Both the position numbers and the translations under genes were made by a program. A stretch of DNA of 64,000 bases from Microbacterium telephonicum. GTDB lineage: Bacteria > Actinomycetota > Actinomycetes > Actinomycetales > Microbacteriaceae. Shown here piece by piece: positions 33,388 through 42,643 of this stretch. Within the stretch, counting starts at the first letter, position 1. Each line of letters starts with the position of its first letter. The notes under the pieces are model-generated. The model did not search any database. It worked only from the letters and a program-made list of their open reading frames with translations, and was not told the origin of the DNA. The stretch is from NCBI RefSeq assembly GCF_003651225.1, contig NZ_RCDB01000001.1, forward strand, positions 868,001 to 932,000, given 5' to 3'.

Positions 33388-33774
33388 ATGACCGCATTCC
33401 GTATCGCTGAGGCCGCCCGGCTGCTCGGCGTCAGTGACGACACGGTACGGCGCTGGGTCGACCAGGGGGTGCTGCCGGTCACGGGAGCGAGCCCCGCCGA
33501 GATCGCGGGACCCGACCTCGCCGCGCACGCCGTGCGCCTCGCGGAGTCGCCGGCATCCGACGGGCGCACGAGCGCCCGCAACCGGTTCGCCGGCCTCGTC
33601 ACGCGCGTACAGGTCGACGGTGTGATGGCGCAGGTCGACATCCAGGCCGGCCCCCACCGTGTCGTCTCCCTGCTGTCGGCCGAGGCCGTCGCCGAGCTCG
33701 GACTCGAGGTCGGCTCGCGGGCCACGGCGATCGTCAAGGCCACGAACGTCATCGTCGAGACCTCGAAGGAGTGA
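33388..33774 (+). CDS. HTH-TOBE molybdate-responsive regulator
   Basis: 128 residues. The N-terminus is a MerR/excisionase-type HTH (RIAEAARLLGVSDDTVRRWV). Residues about 62-125 are a TOBE/Mop domain (NRFAGLVTRVQVDGVMAQV, VGSRATAIVKATNVIV), which binds molybdate or tungstate oxyanions. This compact HTH-Mop form replaces the longer ModE in many actinobacteria. It lies 3 bases upstream of modA and is divergent from moeZ, so it can monitor molybdate and control both uptake and cofactor synthesis. Confidence 0.88.
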   Translation: MTAFRIAEAARLLGVSDDTVRRWVDQGVLPVTGASPAEIAGPDLAAHAVRLAESPASDGRTSARNRFAGLVTRVQVDGVMAQVDIQAGPHRVVSLLSAEAVAELGLEVGSRATAIVKATNVIVETSKE

Positions 33775-33777
33775 GTC

Positions 33778-34575
33778 ATGCGCACCCTCCGTCTCGCGGC
33801 GCTCTCAGCTGCTGCCCTGCTCCTGCTGACCTCGTGCGCGTCGGGGGCCGCCGACTCTTCCGGGTCGTCCGCAGCGCCGTCTCCGGAGGCCTCGGCGGAG
33901 CTGAACGGTGAGCTCACCGTGTACGCTGCGGCGTCGCTGAAGTCCGCGTTCGACGAACTCGCCACGCAGTTCGAGGCGCAGCATCCGCAACTCGACGTGC
34001 GGCCCGTCACGTACGACGGATCGTCGACGCTCGCGACCCAGCTCATCGAGGGCGCGCCCGCCGACGTCTTCGCCTCGGCCGACGAGAAGAACATGCAGAA
34101 GGTGACCGACGCCGGCCTCGCCCCGGACCCCGCGCTGTTCGCGACGAACACCCTCACCCTCGTCGTGCCTGCCGGAAACCCCGCCGGGATCACGGGTCTC
34201 GACGACCTCGCCGACCCCGACCGCACGATCGTGCTCTGCGCGCCCGAGGTGCCCTGCGGTGCGGCGTCGGCGACGCTGCTGCAGAACGCCGGGATCTCCG
34301 CGAGCGTGGACAGCCTCGAACAGAACGTCACCGCAGTGCTCGCGAAGGTGGCCGCCGGCGAGGCGGATGCCGGCCTCGTCTACGTGACGGATGCCGCCAC
34401 GACCGACGACGTCGAGACCGTGCCGACGGAGGGAGCAGGCGCCGTGGTCAACCGCTACCCGATCGCGGCGCTCGCCGGCGCCGCGAACCCCGCCGCCGCG
34501 GCGGCTTTCGTCGCGTTCGTGCGCTCCGACGACGGGCGCAGCGTGCTGTCCGCGCTCGGATTCGGCGCGCCGTGA
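33778..34575 (+). CDS. modA: Molybdate ABC transporter binding lipoprotein
   Basis: 265 residues, with a lipoprotein signal peptide ending in lipobox LTSC and a serine-rich linker. The mature part starts LTVYAAASLKSAFDELATQF, a ModA signature, and includes VRPVTYDGSSTLATQLIEG and ADVFASADEKNMQ, which form the oxyanion pocket. It captures molybdate outside the membrane and hands it to ModB. It overlaps modB by 4 bases. Confidence 0.94.
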   Translation: MRTLRLAALSAAALLLLTSCASGAADSSGSSAAPSPEASAELNGELTVYAAASLKSAFDELATQFEAQHPQLDVRPVTYDGSSTLATQLIEGAPADVFASADEKNMQKVTDAGLAPDPALFATNTLTLVVPAGNPAGITGLDDLADPDRTIVLCAPEVPCGAASATLLQNAGISASVDSLEQNVTAVLAKVAAGEADAGLVYVTDAATTDDVETVPTEGAGAVVNRYPIAALAGAANPAAAAAFVAFVRSDDGRSVLSALGFGAP

Positions 34576-35390
34576 TCAGCGGACGGCGCGGCGATCGCGG
34601 CTTCGTGCCGCAGATCCTGCTCGTGCCCGCCGTCCTCGCCCTCGCGCTGTTGGTCGTGCCGCTGGCCGCCCTCGTCGGGCGGGTGGAATGGGCGACGCTG
34701 TGGCGAGACGTCACCTCACCCGACGCGCTGTCGGCGCTGGGGCTCTCGCTGCTCACCGGGCTCAGCGCCACCGTGGTGTGCCTCCTGCTCGGCGTTCCGC
34801 TGGCCCTGGCGATCGCGCGCGCGGGTGCCCGCACCGCCGCCGTCCTGCGCGCCGCGGTCACCGTCCCGCTCGTGCTGCCGCCGATGGTCGGCGGCGTCGC
34901 GCTGCTGTTCCTGTTCGGGCGCACCGGGTGGCTCGGGCCCGCACTCGCCGAGATCGGCATCCGTGTGCCGTTCACGACCGCCGCCGTCGTGCTGGCCCAG
35001 ACCTTCGTCGCCCTCCCGTTCCTCGTGCTGGCGCTCGAGGGGGCGCTGCGCACCACCGGGGTCGGGTACGAGCAGGCCGCGGCCGCGCTCGGCGCCGGCC
35101 GCTGGCGCATTCTGTGGCGCGTCACCCTGCCGCTCGCGACGCCCGGACTCATCGCCGGGACCGTGCTGTGCTTCGCCCGTGCGGTCGGGGAGTTCGGGGC
35201 GACCGCCCTGTTCGCCGGCAACGCACCCGGCGTCACCCAGACGATGCCGCTCGCGATCTACACCGCCTTCAACGGCGCCGGGGTCTCGCAGGGCACCGCC
35301 GTGGGGCTGTCGCTGCTGCTGCTGATAACGGCAGTCGCGGTGCTGCTGCTCGTGCGGGCGTGGCGACCCGGCGTGGCGGGGGTGCGATGA
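34572..35390 (+). CDS. modB: Molybdate ABC transporter permease
   Basis: 272 residues, about six membrane segments. Family motifs include PLVLPPMVGGVALLFLFGR and the ATPase-contact loop YEQAAAALGAGRWRILWRVT, followed by LPLATPGLIAGTVLCFARA and GEFGATALFAGN. GTG start overlaps modA; the modC start overlaps this stop by 4 bases. The three genes therefore form a tightly coupled uptake system. Confidence 0.93.
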   Translation: MISGRRGDRGFVPQILLVPAVLALALLVVPLAALVGRVEWATLWRDVTSPDALSALGLSLLTGLSATVVCLLLGVPLALAIARAGARTAAVLRAAVTVPLVLPPMVGGVALLFLFGRTGWLGPALAEIGIRVPFTTAAVVLAQTFVALPFLVLALEGALRTTGVGYEQAAAALGAGRWRILWRVTLPLATPGLIAGTVLCFARAVGEFGATALFAGNAPGVTQTMPLAIYTAFNGAGVSQGTAVGLSLLLLITAVAVLLLVRAWRPGVAGVR

Positions 35391-36460
35391 GCGGGCTCGA
35401 CGTGCACGCTGTGCTGCGGCGCGGCGCGCTGGCGATCGACGTCGCCGTGTCGGCCGCGCGGGGGGAGACCGTCGCGATCATGGGTCCCAGCGGCGCGGGC
35501 AAGTCGTCGCTGCTGGCGGCGATCGCCGGCCTCGTGCCGCTGCGGGACGGGTACGTCCGCCTCGATGGCCGCGAGCTGTCGGCGCGGCGTCGGACGGTGC
35601 CTCCGCAGCGGCGCGGAGTCGTGCTGCTCGGGCAGGATCCGCACCTGTTCCCGCATCTCACGGCGCGGGAGAACATCGCCTTCGGGCCGCGGGCGCAGGG
35701 GAGCGCACGCGCGGTCGCGCTCGGCGAGGCCGACGAGTGGTTGTGGCGCATCGGGCTTCCGGGCGCCGGCGACCACCGCCCGCGGGAGCTGTCGGGAGGT
35801 CAGCAGCAGCGCATCGCCCTGGCTCGCGCGCTCGCGACCCGGCCGTCGGTGCTGCTGCTCGACGAGCCGCTCACCGCACTCGACCCCGAGACCGCCTCTG
35901 ACGTGCGCACCGTGCTGGCCGCGCAACTCGGCACGACCCACACCACCACGCTGCTCGTGACCCACGACGCCGTCGACGCCGCCGGACTCGCGAGCCGCCT
36001 GGTGCTCGTCGAGCACGGCCGCGTCGGCCAGGAAGGCTCCGTGCGCGACGTGCTCGAGCGTCCCCGCACCCGCTTCGGCGCCGCCGCCGCCGGGATCGGG
36101 AGGGTCGAGGGACAGGTGGCCGCGGGCATCTGGACGGGCGGGGCACTGTCGGTGCCGGCATCCGGCGTGCCCGAGGGAAGCGCCGTCGCGCTCGTGCGGC
36201 CCGACGCGATCACGGTGGAACCCGTCGCCGAGTCGTCGTGGACGGCCGCGCTGCGCCTCGCGCCGCAGCCGGCGGCGGGGGAGTGGCTCACCCGCATCGT
36301 GCGGATCGAGCCGACCCCGTCGGGCGCACGACTGCACACCAGCGAACCCGACCTCGCCGCCGACGTCTCGCTCGACGACATCGCCGCGCACGCGTTCGCG
36401 GTGGGCCGCCCGGTGCGGCTGCGCGTCGACCCGCGCGCCGTGCGCCTGCTGGTGACCTGA
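35387..36460 (+). CDS. modC: Molybdate ABC transporter ATPase
   Basis: 357 residues. Walker A GPSGAGKSSL, Q-loop region LGQDPHLFPHLTARENIAFG, signature LSGGQQQRIALARAL, Walker B VLLLDEPLTALD and the switch histidine in LVTHDA are all intact. The C-terminal 120 residues form the Mop-like TOBE region, which can bind molybdate and inhibit transport. It ends the mod operon; array B of inverted-repeat units begins 22 bases later. Confidence 0.93.
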   Translation: MSGLDVHAVLRRGALAIDVAVSAARGETVAIMGPSGAGKSSLLAAIAGLVPLRDGYVRLDGRELSARRRTVPPQRRGVVLLGQDPHLFPHLTARENIAFGPRAQGSARAVALGEADEWLWRIGLPGAGDHRPRELSGGQQQRIALARALATRPSVLLLDEPLTALDPETASDVRTVLAAQLGTTHTTTLLVTHDAVDAAGLASRLVLVEHGRVGQEGSVRDVLERPRTRFGAAAAGIGRVEGQVAAGIWTGGALSVPASGVPEGSAVALVRPDAITVEPVAESSWTAALRLAPQPAAGEWLTRIVRIEPTPSGARLHTSEPDLAADVSLDDIAAHAFAVGRPVRLRVDPRAVRLLVT

Positions 36461-36481
36461 GTCGCGGCGCCGTCGCGGCGC

Positions 36482-36918
36482 ATGTCACACGAATGGTGGG
36501 CTGCGGCGGCTGGGGGCGGCCGTTCGTGTGACACCTGCCGTGGGCATGTCACACGAATGGCGGGTTGCGGTGGCTGGGGGTGGCCGTTCGTGTGACATGC
36601 CCACGGGGTGTGTCACGCGATGTGCTCTTCAGCGCGTGGAGAGGCCGCCGTTCGTGGGACATGGGCCGTAAAGGCGGCTGTGGATGCGGGTGTCGGCATC
36701 CGTGGTGCGGTTCGCTGTCGAGGCGGCTGTCGCGGTCGCGTGTCACACGAACGGCCGTCTCTCCGGGGTTCGCGCGGCAATCCATGGGACACCCGCGCGG
36801 TCGTGTCACACGAATGGCGCGTCGCGGCGGCTGGGGCGGCCGTTCGTGTGACATGCCCCGGGCGCGCGTCACACGAACGGCACGATGCGGTGGTCGCAGG
36901 TGGCCACTCGCGTAACAC
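36482..36918. repeat. Array B of 53-bp inverted-repeat units
   Basis: This fills the 479-base gap between the convergent ends of modC and cydC. Units run 36482-36534, 36546-36598, 36610-36662, a decayed copy near 36674-36726, then 36740-36792, 36803-36854 and 36866-36918. Clean units are 52-53 bp with 10-11 bp linkers, giving a 63-64 bp period. Ends are ATGTCACACGAATGG and CCGTTCGTGTGACAT; the core is G-rich (GGCGGCTGGGGGCGG). The second unit has inverted arms extending to 23 bp into its linkers. Confidence 0.85.
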
Positions 36919-36939
36919 GCCGCGACAGGCGGCGCGGCG

Positions 36940-38655
36940 TCACACCAGCGCGCCGTGCTCCAGCCGGACCACCCGGTCGACCAGCGCCGGGGGCACCTGC
37001 ACGTGCGAGATGAGCACGACGGCCTGGTCGGGGCCGACGGCGGAGAGCAGGTCGGTGAGCAGGGCATCGGAGGCGTCGGCGTCGACGCCGGCGGTCGGCT
37101 CGTCGAGCACGAGCACCGGGAAGCCGTGCAGGATGCCGCGGGCCAGCGCGATGCGCTGCGCCTGACCGCCCGAGACCAGCGCGCCGCGTTCGCCGACGCG
37201 CGCGGACAGTCCGCCGCGCTCGCGCAGCCACGGGCCGAGGCCGACGCGCTCGAGCACTGCGGACAGTTCGTCGTCGGCCGCGGTGTCGCGGGCGAAGAGC
37301 AGGTTCTGGCGGATGTCCTCGTCGAAGAGCATCGGATGCTGCTCGCACAGGCCCACGGTGAGTCGCACGTCGTCGGCGGCCAGCGACGCGACCGGCACCC
37401 CGCCGATCGTGTACTCGCCGTCGGCCGCGAGGAACCGCACGAGCACGTGCGCGAGCGTGGTCTTGCCGGCGCCGCTCGTGCCGACGACCAGCAGGCGCTC
37501 GCCGGGCCGCACGTCGAGGTCGATGCCGTGCAGTGAGGCGTGCTCGCCCCCGGGCCAGCTCGCCGTCAGGCCACGCAGGCGGAGGCCGTCGCCGAGAGCC
37601 GGTGCGACGCCGGTCGCGGCGCGCAGCTCGCCGGTGGGATCGGAGGAGTCGTGGGCCGGCACGGCGTCGGCGATCCGCTCCGCGGCGGCGCGCACCTGTC
37701 GCCACGACGAGGCGGCCAGCGGCACGGCCGCGAACACCTCGAACACCGCCATCGGCACCAGCACGACGACGGCGAGGGCAGGCCCGTCGAGAGCGCCGCC
37801 GACGACGCCGGGCGCCGCGACGAGCACCGCCAACAGTGTCGCCGCTCCGGCCAGCAGCGAGACGACGGCCGAGGTGGCCGCCTGCGCGGTGGCGCGGCGG
37901 GTGACGGCGCGGCGCAGCTGCTCGTCGGCGGCGCGGATGCGGCCCGCGCTGGTCTCGACGGCGCCGCACGCGACGAGCACGTCGAGGCTGCCCAGGTGGT
38001 CGAGCACGGCATCCGCGAGTCGGCCCCGCAGCGGCGCGATCGCCCGTTCGGCCCGGGCGCCCGAGACCCAGCCCCACGCGGTCGCGGCGACGGCCGCGAC
38101 GACCAGGCACGCGAGCAGGGTGAGAGCCGCGGGCCACCAGACGAACGCGACGAACACGACGGCGCCCAGCGCCACGGCCGCCGACGACACGAGCGGCAGC
38201 ACGACGCGCAGCGGCAGGTTCTGCAGCTCGTCGACGTCGTCGACGAGCGAGCCGAGCACCGATCCGCCGCGGGTGCGAGCGAGACCGTCGGGCGCCGGCG
38301 GGATGAGGCGTCGCACCATGTCGGTGCGGCTGGTCGCGAGCTGACGCAGCGCCGCATCGTGGCTCGTCAGCCGTTCGAGGTAGCGGAACACCGCACGCGA
38401 CAGCGCGAACGCGCGGACCCCGACGACGGCGGCCGTGATGTACATCACGGCCGGCTGCTCAGACGCGCGCACGATGAGCCAGGCGCTGACGGCGAGGAGG
38501 GCGACCGCGGACGCCTCCGACAGGAACGCGGATGCCGCCCCCGGCCAGAAGCGACGCCACGAGGGCATGGCGCCCCGCAGCACGTCGCGTGCGCTCACGG
38601 CGCCGGGCGCGACACGGCGGTCGGCGACCCCCGACGGGGACGAGACGGCGCTCAT
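36940..38655 (-). CDS. cydC: Cytochrome bd assembly ABC transporter CydC
   Basis: 571 residues: six membrane helices (to about 330), then an ATPase domain. Walker A is GTSGAGKTT, signature SGGQAQRIALARG, Walker B VLVLDEPTAGVD. With CydD it forms the heterodimeric exporter of glutathione/cysteine or heme-related thiols needed for cytochrome bd assembly. The ATG at 38655 overlaps the cydD stop by 4 bases. Longer starts in this frame run antisense through cydD and are not credible. Confidence 0.92.
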   Translation of the reverse strand: MSAVSSPSGVADRRVAPGAVSARDVLRGAMPSWRRFWPGAASAFLSEASAVALLAVSAWLIVRASEQPAVMYITAAVVGVRAFALSRAVFRYLERLTSHDAALRQLATSRTDMVRRLIPPAPDGLARTRGGSVLGSLVDDVDELQNLPLRVVLPLVSSAAVALGAVVFVAFVWWPAALTLLACLVVAAVAATAWGWVSGARAERAIAPLRGRLADAVLDHLGSLDVLVACGAVETSAGRIRAADEQLRRAVTRRATAQAATSAVVSLLAGAATLLAVLVAAPGVVGGALDGPALAVVVLVPMAVFEVFAAVPLAASSWRQVRAAAERIADAVPAHDSSDPTGELRAATGVAPALGDGLRLRGLTASWPGGEHASLHGIDLDVRPGERLLVVGTSGAGKTTLAHVLVRFLAADGEYTIGGVPVASLAADDVRLTVGLCEQHPMLFDEDIRQNLLFARDTAADDELSAVLERVGLGPWLRERGGLSARVGERGALVSGGQAQRIALARGILHGFPVLVLDEPTAGVDADASDALLTDLLSAVGPDQAVVLISHVQVPPALVDRVVRLEHGALV

Positions 38656-40304
38656 GCGGTCACCTCCACGGGGACGATCTCGACGACGCGATCGGCGATC
38701 TGCGCGGCGCTGACACGGTGCGAGACGAGCACGACGGCCGCGCCGCCGTCGGCGAGGGTGCGTACCGACCGCCACAGCGTGGACTCCGTCTCGGCGTCGA
38801 GCGCGGCACTGGGCTCGTCGAGCGCGATCACCGGTCCGAGCCCCCGCAGGTGCCGGTAGAACGCGCGGGCCACCGCGACGCGCTGCGCCTGCCCGCCGCT
38901 GAGCCCCGCGCCGAGCACCCCGAGCTCCCGGTGCGCGTCGATGCCGTCGGCTTCGGCGAGGTCGAGGGCACGAGCGACGAGCGCGGCATCCGGTTCGGCG
39001 TCGCCCATCGTGACGTTGTCGGCGACCGTCCCCGACACGAGTCCGGGCTGCTGCCCCGCCCACGCGAGCCAGCGCGACGGGTCGAGGGTGGCGACGGGCG
39101 TGCCGCCGTAGGTCGCCGAACCGTCGTGGTCGGCCGCGCCGCGGAGCGCGGCGAGCAGGCTCGTCTTTCCGGCGCCGCTCGGTCCCCGCACGAGCACGAC
39201 CTCGCCCGGTGCCGCCGTGAACGACACGGGCGGCAGCACGCGCTCGCCGCGGTGCACGCGCAGCCCGCTCACGACGAGCTCGCCGGATGCGGGGGCCGGC
39301 GCGGTGCGGCGCTCGGGCGCGGTGCGCGCGGCATCGAGCACCGCGAACACGTCGTCGGTCGCGGCCACGCCCTCGGCGGCCGCGTGGAACTGCACGCCGA
39401 CCTGACGCACCGGGAGGTAGGCCTCCGGGGCGAGGAGCAGCACGAACAGGCCGACCGCGAGGCCCAGCGACCCGTCGATGAGGCGGAAGCCGATGGTCAC
39501 GGCGACGATCGCGACCGAGATCGAGGCGAGGAACTCCAGGGCGAAGCCCGACAGGAACGACACGCGCAGCACCCGCATGGTCTCGCGGCGGTAGGTGTCG
39601 GTGACGCGCTGGATCGAGGCGACGGCGCGGTGCTGACGTCCGAAGACCTTGAGGGTCGACAGGCCGCGCACGGTGTCGGCGAAGCGGGCGGCGAGGTGGC
39701 GGAGCGTCTCCCACTGCTTCTGCTGCACGGTGCGCGTCGCGAGGCCGATCAGCACCATGAACAGGGGGATGAGTGGCAGGGTCACGAGCACCGTGACGCC
39801 CGAGATCCAGTCCATCCACCACATGACGAGCACGAGGATCGGTGTCGCGATCGCCGTCTGCGCGAGCTGCGGCAGGTAGCGCCCGAAGTAGGCGTCGAGC
39901 GCGCCGAGCCCGCGCCCGGCGGTCACGGCGAGCTGGGCGGTGTTGCCGCCGGCGAGCCAGCCCGGGCCGAGGCGGTCGACCGCGGCGACGAGCTGCGCAC
40001 GCAGCTGTCCCTGCACGCGTGCGGCGGCGCGGGCGGCGACGAGTTCGCGCAGCCAGATGAGCGCGGCCCGCAGGGCCACGACCCCGGCCAGCGGCAGCAC
40101 GATCGGCATGAGGTCGCCGCCGGCGATCGCGGTCACGACCGCCTGGGTGACCAGCCACGCGAACGCGACGATGACACAGGTCTGCAGGAACCCGATCCCG
40201 GCGATCGCCACGAAGAACCCGCGCGAGGCCGCGGCGTAGCGCAGCAGTCTCGGATCGACCGGGCCGGAGAACCGGCGCGCAGGGGGCGGATCCGTCGAGG
40301 CCAT
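38652..40304 (-). CDS. cydD: Cytochrome bd assembly ABC transporter CydD
   Basis: 550 residues. Six helices precede an ATPase domain with Walker A GPSGAGKTS, signature LSGGQAQRVAVARAF and Walker B VIALDEPSAALD. It pairs with CydC. The ATG at 40304 begins MASTDPPPARR; an ATG-type start 39 residues upstream lies in the gap toward moaA and lacks conservation-like sequence. The gene is divergent from moaA, which separates it from cydAB. Confidence 0.92.
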   Translation of the reverse strand: MASTDPPPARRFSGPVDPRLLRYAAASRGFFVAIAGIGFLQTCVIVAFAWLVTQAVVTAIAGGDLMPIVLPLAGVVALRAALIWLRELVAARAAARVQGQLRAQLVAAVDRLGPGWLAGGNTAQLAVTAGRGLGALDAYFGRYLPQLAQTAIATPILVLVMWWMDWISGVTVLVTLPLIPLFMVLIGLATRTVQQKQWETLRHLAARFADTVRGLSTLKVFGRQHRAVASIQRVTDTYRRETMRVLRVSFLSGFALEFLASISVAIVAVTIGFRLIDGSLGLAVGLFVLLLAPEAYLPVRQVGVQFHAAAEGVAATDDVFAVLDAARTAPERRTAPAPASGELVVSGLRVHRGERVLPPVSFTAAPGEVVLVRGPSGAGKTSLLAALRGAADHDGSATYGGTPVATLDPSRWLAWAGQQPGLVSGTVADNVTMGDAEPDAALVARALDLAEADGIDAHRELGVLGAGLSGGQAQRVAVARAFYRHLRGLGPVIALDEPSAALDAETESTLWRSVRTLADGGAAVVLVSHRVSAAQIADRVVEIVPVEVTA

Positions 40305-40459
40305 GCTTCGATCTTGCCATCCGGGCGCTCGGGGGTCGGGTCCGCGGGCCGTGACTTTCAGCGTCACTGCAGGTGGGCGGCGGCTCCGGGAGCGGAGCGG
40401 CGGCGACCCGGAACGACGCATCCGGCCCCGCCCGACCGGGGCGCGGGTAGCCTCGGACC

Positions 40460-41563
40460 ATGCCGGCGCAGAACATCACGCTCACGCGGCGCCCCGGCGC
40501 GTCCGCGGCGGGTGCCGCTGCGCCTTCGCCGCGGGTGCGGGGGGCGGATGCCGGTGCCCTCGTCGACCGGTTCGGCCGCGTGCACCGCGACCTGCGCATC
40601 TCGCTCACCGACCGGTGCTCGCTGCGCTGCACCTACTGCATGCCCGAGCAGGGCAACGAGTGGCTCGCGAAGAGCAGCATCCTCTCGACCGACGAGATCG
40701 TGCGGATCGCGCAGGTCGCGGCATCCGCGGGCATCACCACCTTCCGGCTCACCGGCGGCGAGCCGCTGCTGCGCGCCGACATCGTCGACGTCGTGCGCCG
40801 ACTCGCAGCACTCGACGGACCGGGCGGTCCCGTCGAGGTCGCCCTCACCACCAACGGCATCCGCCTGGGGGAGTTCCTGCCCGCGCTGCAGGACGCCGGC
40901 CTGTCGCGCTTGAACATTTCGATCGACACGCTCGACCGCGAGCGGTTCCGGGCGCTCACCCGCCGCGACCGCCTCGACGACGTGCGTGCCGGGATCGCCG
41001 CGGCCGCCGCATCGGACCTGCGCCCGCTAAAGCTCAACGCCGTCGCCATGCGCGGGGTCAACGACGACGAGCTCGCCGACCTCGTCGCGTTCGCGCTCGA
41101 CCACGGCGCGCAGATGCGCTTCATCGAGCAGATGCCCCTGGATGCCGGACACACGTGGGACCGGCAGTCGATGGTCACCCGCGAAGAGATCCTCGATGCG
41201 CTCGCGGCACGGTGGACGCTCAACCCGATCCCCGGCCGGGGTGGTGCGCCGGCCGAGCGGTTCGAGCTCGCCGGGGTGACCACGGCCGACGGGACGCCGG
41301 CATCCGTCGGCGTGATCGCCTCGGTCACCGCGCCCTTCTGCGGTGCCTGCGACCGGCTGCGCCTCACCGCCGACGGTCAGCTGCGCAACTGCCTGTTCTC
41401 GCTCGACGAGTACGACGTGCTGCCGCTGCTGCGCTCCGGCGCGGCGGATGCCGACCTCGACGCGGCCCTGCGCGACTGCGTCGCCGGCAAGCTGCCGGGC
41501 CACGCGATCGACGACCCGGGCTTCCTGCAGCCGCCCCGCGGCATGAACGCGATCGGCGGCTGA
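40460..41563 (+). CDS. moaA: GTP 3',8-cyclase
   Basis: 367 residues. The radical SAM cluster C-x3-C-x2-C is at C53, C57 and C60 (DRCSLRCTYCMPEQG). The second iron-sulfur site is the C-terminal CGACDRLRLTADGQLRNC, and the protein ends with the essential GG dipeptide (NAIGG). MoaA makes 3',8-cyclo-7,8-dihydro-GTP, the substrate of MoaC. It is set apart from the other cofactor genes, antisense between cydAB and cydDC, and ends inside a long hairpin. Confidence 0.95.
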   Translation: MPAQNITLTRRPGASAAGAAAPSPRVRGADAGALVDRFGRVHRDLRISLTDRCSLRCTYCMPEQGNEWLAKSSILSTDEIVRIAQVAASAGITTFRLTGGEPLLRADIVDVVRRLAALDGPGGPVEVALTTNGIRLGEFLPALQDAGLSRLNISIDTLDRERFRALTRRDRLDDVRAGIAAAAASDLRPLKLNAVAMRGVNDDELADLVAFALDHGAQMRFIEQMPLDAGHTWDRQSMVTREEILDALAARWTLNPIPGRGGAPAERFELAGVTTADGTPASVGVIASVTAPFCGACDRLRLTADGQLRNCLFSLDEYDVLPLLRSGAADADLDAALRDCVAGKLPGHAIDDPGFLQPPRGMNAIGG

Positions 41564-41591
41564 CACGCGCAGCGCGTGCCGCCGCCGATCG
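41550..41591. terminator. Bidirectional terminator between moaA and cydB
   Basis: CGATCGGCGGC (41550-41560) pairs with GCCGCCGATCG (41581-41591), enclosing a second palindrome CACGCGCAGCGCGTG (41564-41578). The outer arm overlaps the last codons of moaA. Confidence 0.7.
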
Positions 41592-41602
41592 GCGTGTACG
41601 GG

Positions 41603-42634
41603 TCAGTGGGCGACGGCCGAGGCCTTCTCGATGTACGAGCGGGTGACGCGCTTGCGGAAAACCCAGTACGTCCACGCCTGGTAGGCCAGCACGAGCGGCA
41701 GGAAGATCAGCGCCGCCCAGCTCATGATCGTCAGGGTGTAGTCGGTGCTCGACGCGTTCTCGATCGTGAGGCTGTTCGCCATGTCGTTGGAGGCCGGCAT
41801 CACATACGGGAAGAGGGCCAGCCACAGCGTCAGCACCGCGAAGACGATCGTGATCGCACCGGCGGCGAACGCCTTGCCGTCCTTGTCGATCCAGTTGAAC
41901 GCGACCGATGCCAGCAGCGCGACGGCCGCGATGACGCCGCAGGCGATGACGGCCCACAGCAGCGGTGCCTCGCGGCCCGCGGCGATGACGATCGTCCACA
42001 CGACGCAGCCCGCCGCGAAGATCACCGTCGGGATGGCCAGCTGCTTGCCGAGCTTCTGCGCCCCGTCGTGCACCTCGCCGTCGGTCTTCAGACCGATGAA
42101 GTACACGCCGTGCAGGAAGAACAGCAGCAGCGTCGTCACGCCGACCCAGAGGCCGTACGGGTTCAGCAGGGTCAGGAGCGACCCGGTGAACTCGTGGTCG
42201 GCATCCAGCGGCACACCCTGCACGATGTTGCCGACGGCGACGCCCCACAGCAGCGCCGGCACGGCCGATCCGATGACGATCATCCAGTCGAAGCGGCCGC
42301 GGGCGGCGTCGTCCTCGGCGCGATGACGGTACTCGAACGAGACGCCGCGGAGGATGAGCGCGAGCAGGATCAGCAGCAGCGGCAGGTAGAACCCGCTGAA
42401 GAGGGTCGCGTACCACTCCGGGAACGCGGCGAACAGGCACGCGCCGGCGACGATGACCCACGTCTCGTTGAGATCCCACACAGGGCCGATCGTGTTGATG
42501 ATCTGCCGGCGGGCGAGGTCGGTCTTGCCGAGGAAGGGCAGCGACATGCCCACGCCGAAGTCGAAGCCGTCGAGGACGAAGTAGCCGACGAACAGCACGC
42601 CGACGATGAAGAACCAGAGGTACGCGAGATCCAT
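41603..42634 (-). CDS. cydB: Cytochrome bd ubiquinol oxidase subunit II
   Basis: 343 residues, about nine membrane helices. The N-terminal helix with GYFVLDGFDFGVGMSL and the block TIGPVWDLNETWVI / FAAFPEWYATLFSG are diagnostic of CydB. It partners CydA in the membrane and supports heme and quinone binding. It is 9 bases downstream of cydA and converges with moaA. Confidence 0.95.
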   Translation of the reverse strand: MDLAYLWFFIVGVLFVGYFVLDGFDFGVGMSLPFLGKTDLARRQIINTIGPVWDLNETWVIVAGACLFAAFPEWYATLFSGFYLPLLLILLALILRGVSFEYRHRAEDDAARGRFDWMIVIGSAVPALLWGVAVGNIVQGVPLDADHEFTGSLLTLLNPYGLWVGVTTLLLFFLHGVYFIGLKTDGEVHDGAQKLGKQLAIPTVIFAAGCVVWTIVIAAGREAPLLWAVIACGVIAAVALLASVAFNWIDKDGKAFAAGAITIVFAVLTLWLALFPYVMPASNDMANSLTIENASSTDYTLTIMSWAALIFLPLVLAYQAWTYWVFRKRVTRSYIEKASAVAH

Positions 42635-42643
42635 CGTGTGCTC

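Noticed and set aside
36482-36918. CRISPR array
   Set aside because: Regular spacing invites the idea, but the parts between palindromes are related to each other, not unique spacers, and no cas gene is nearby.
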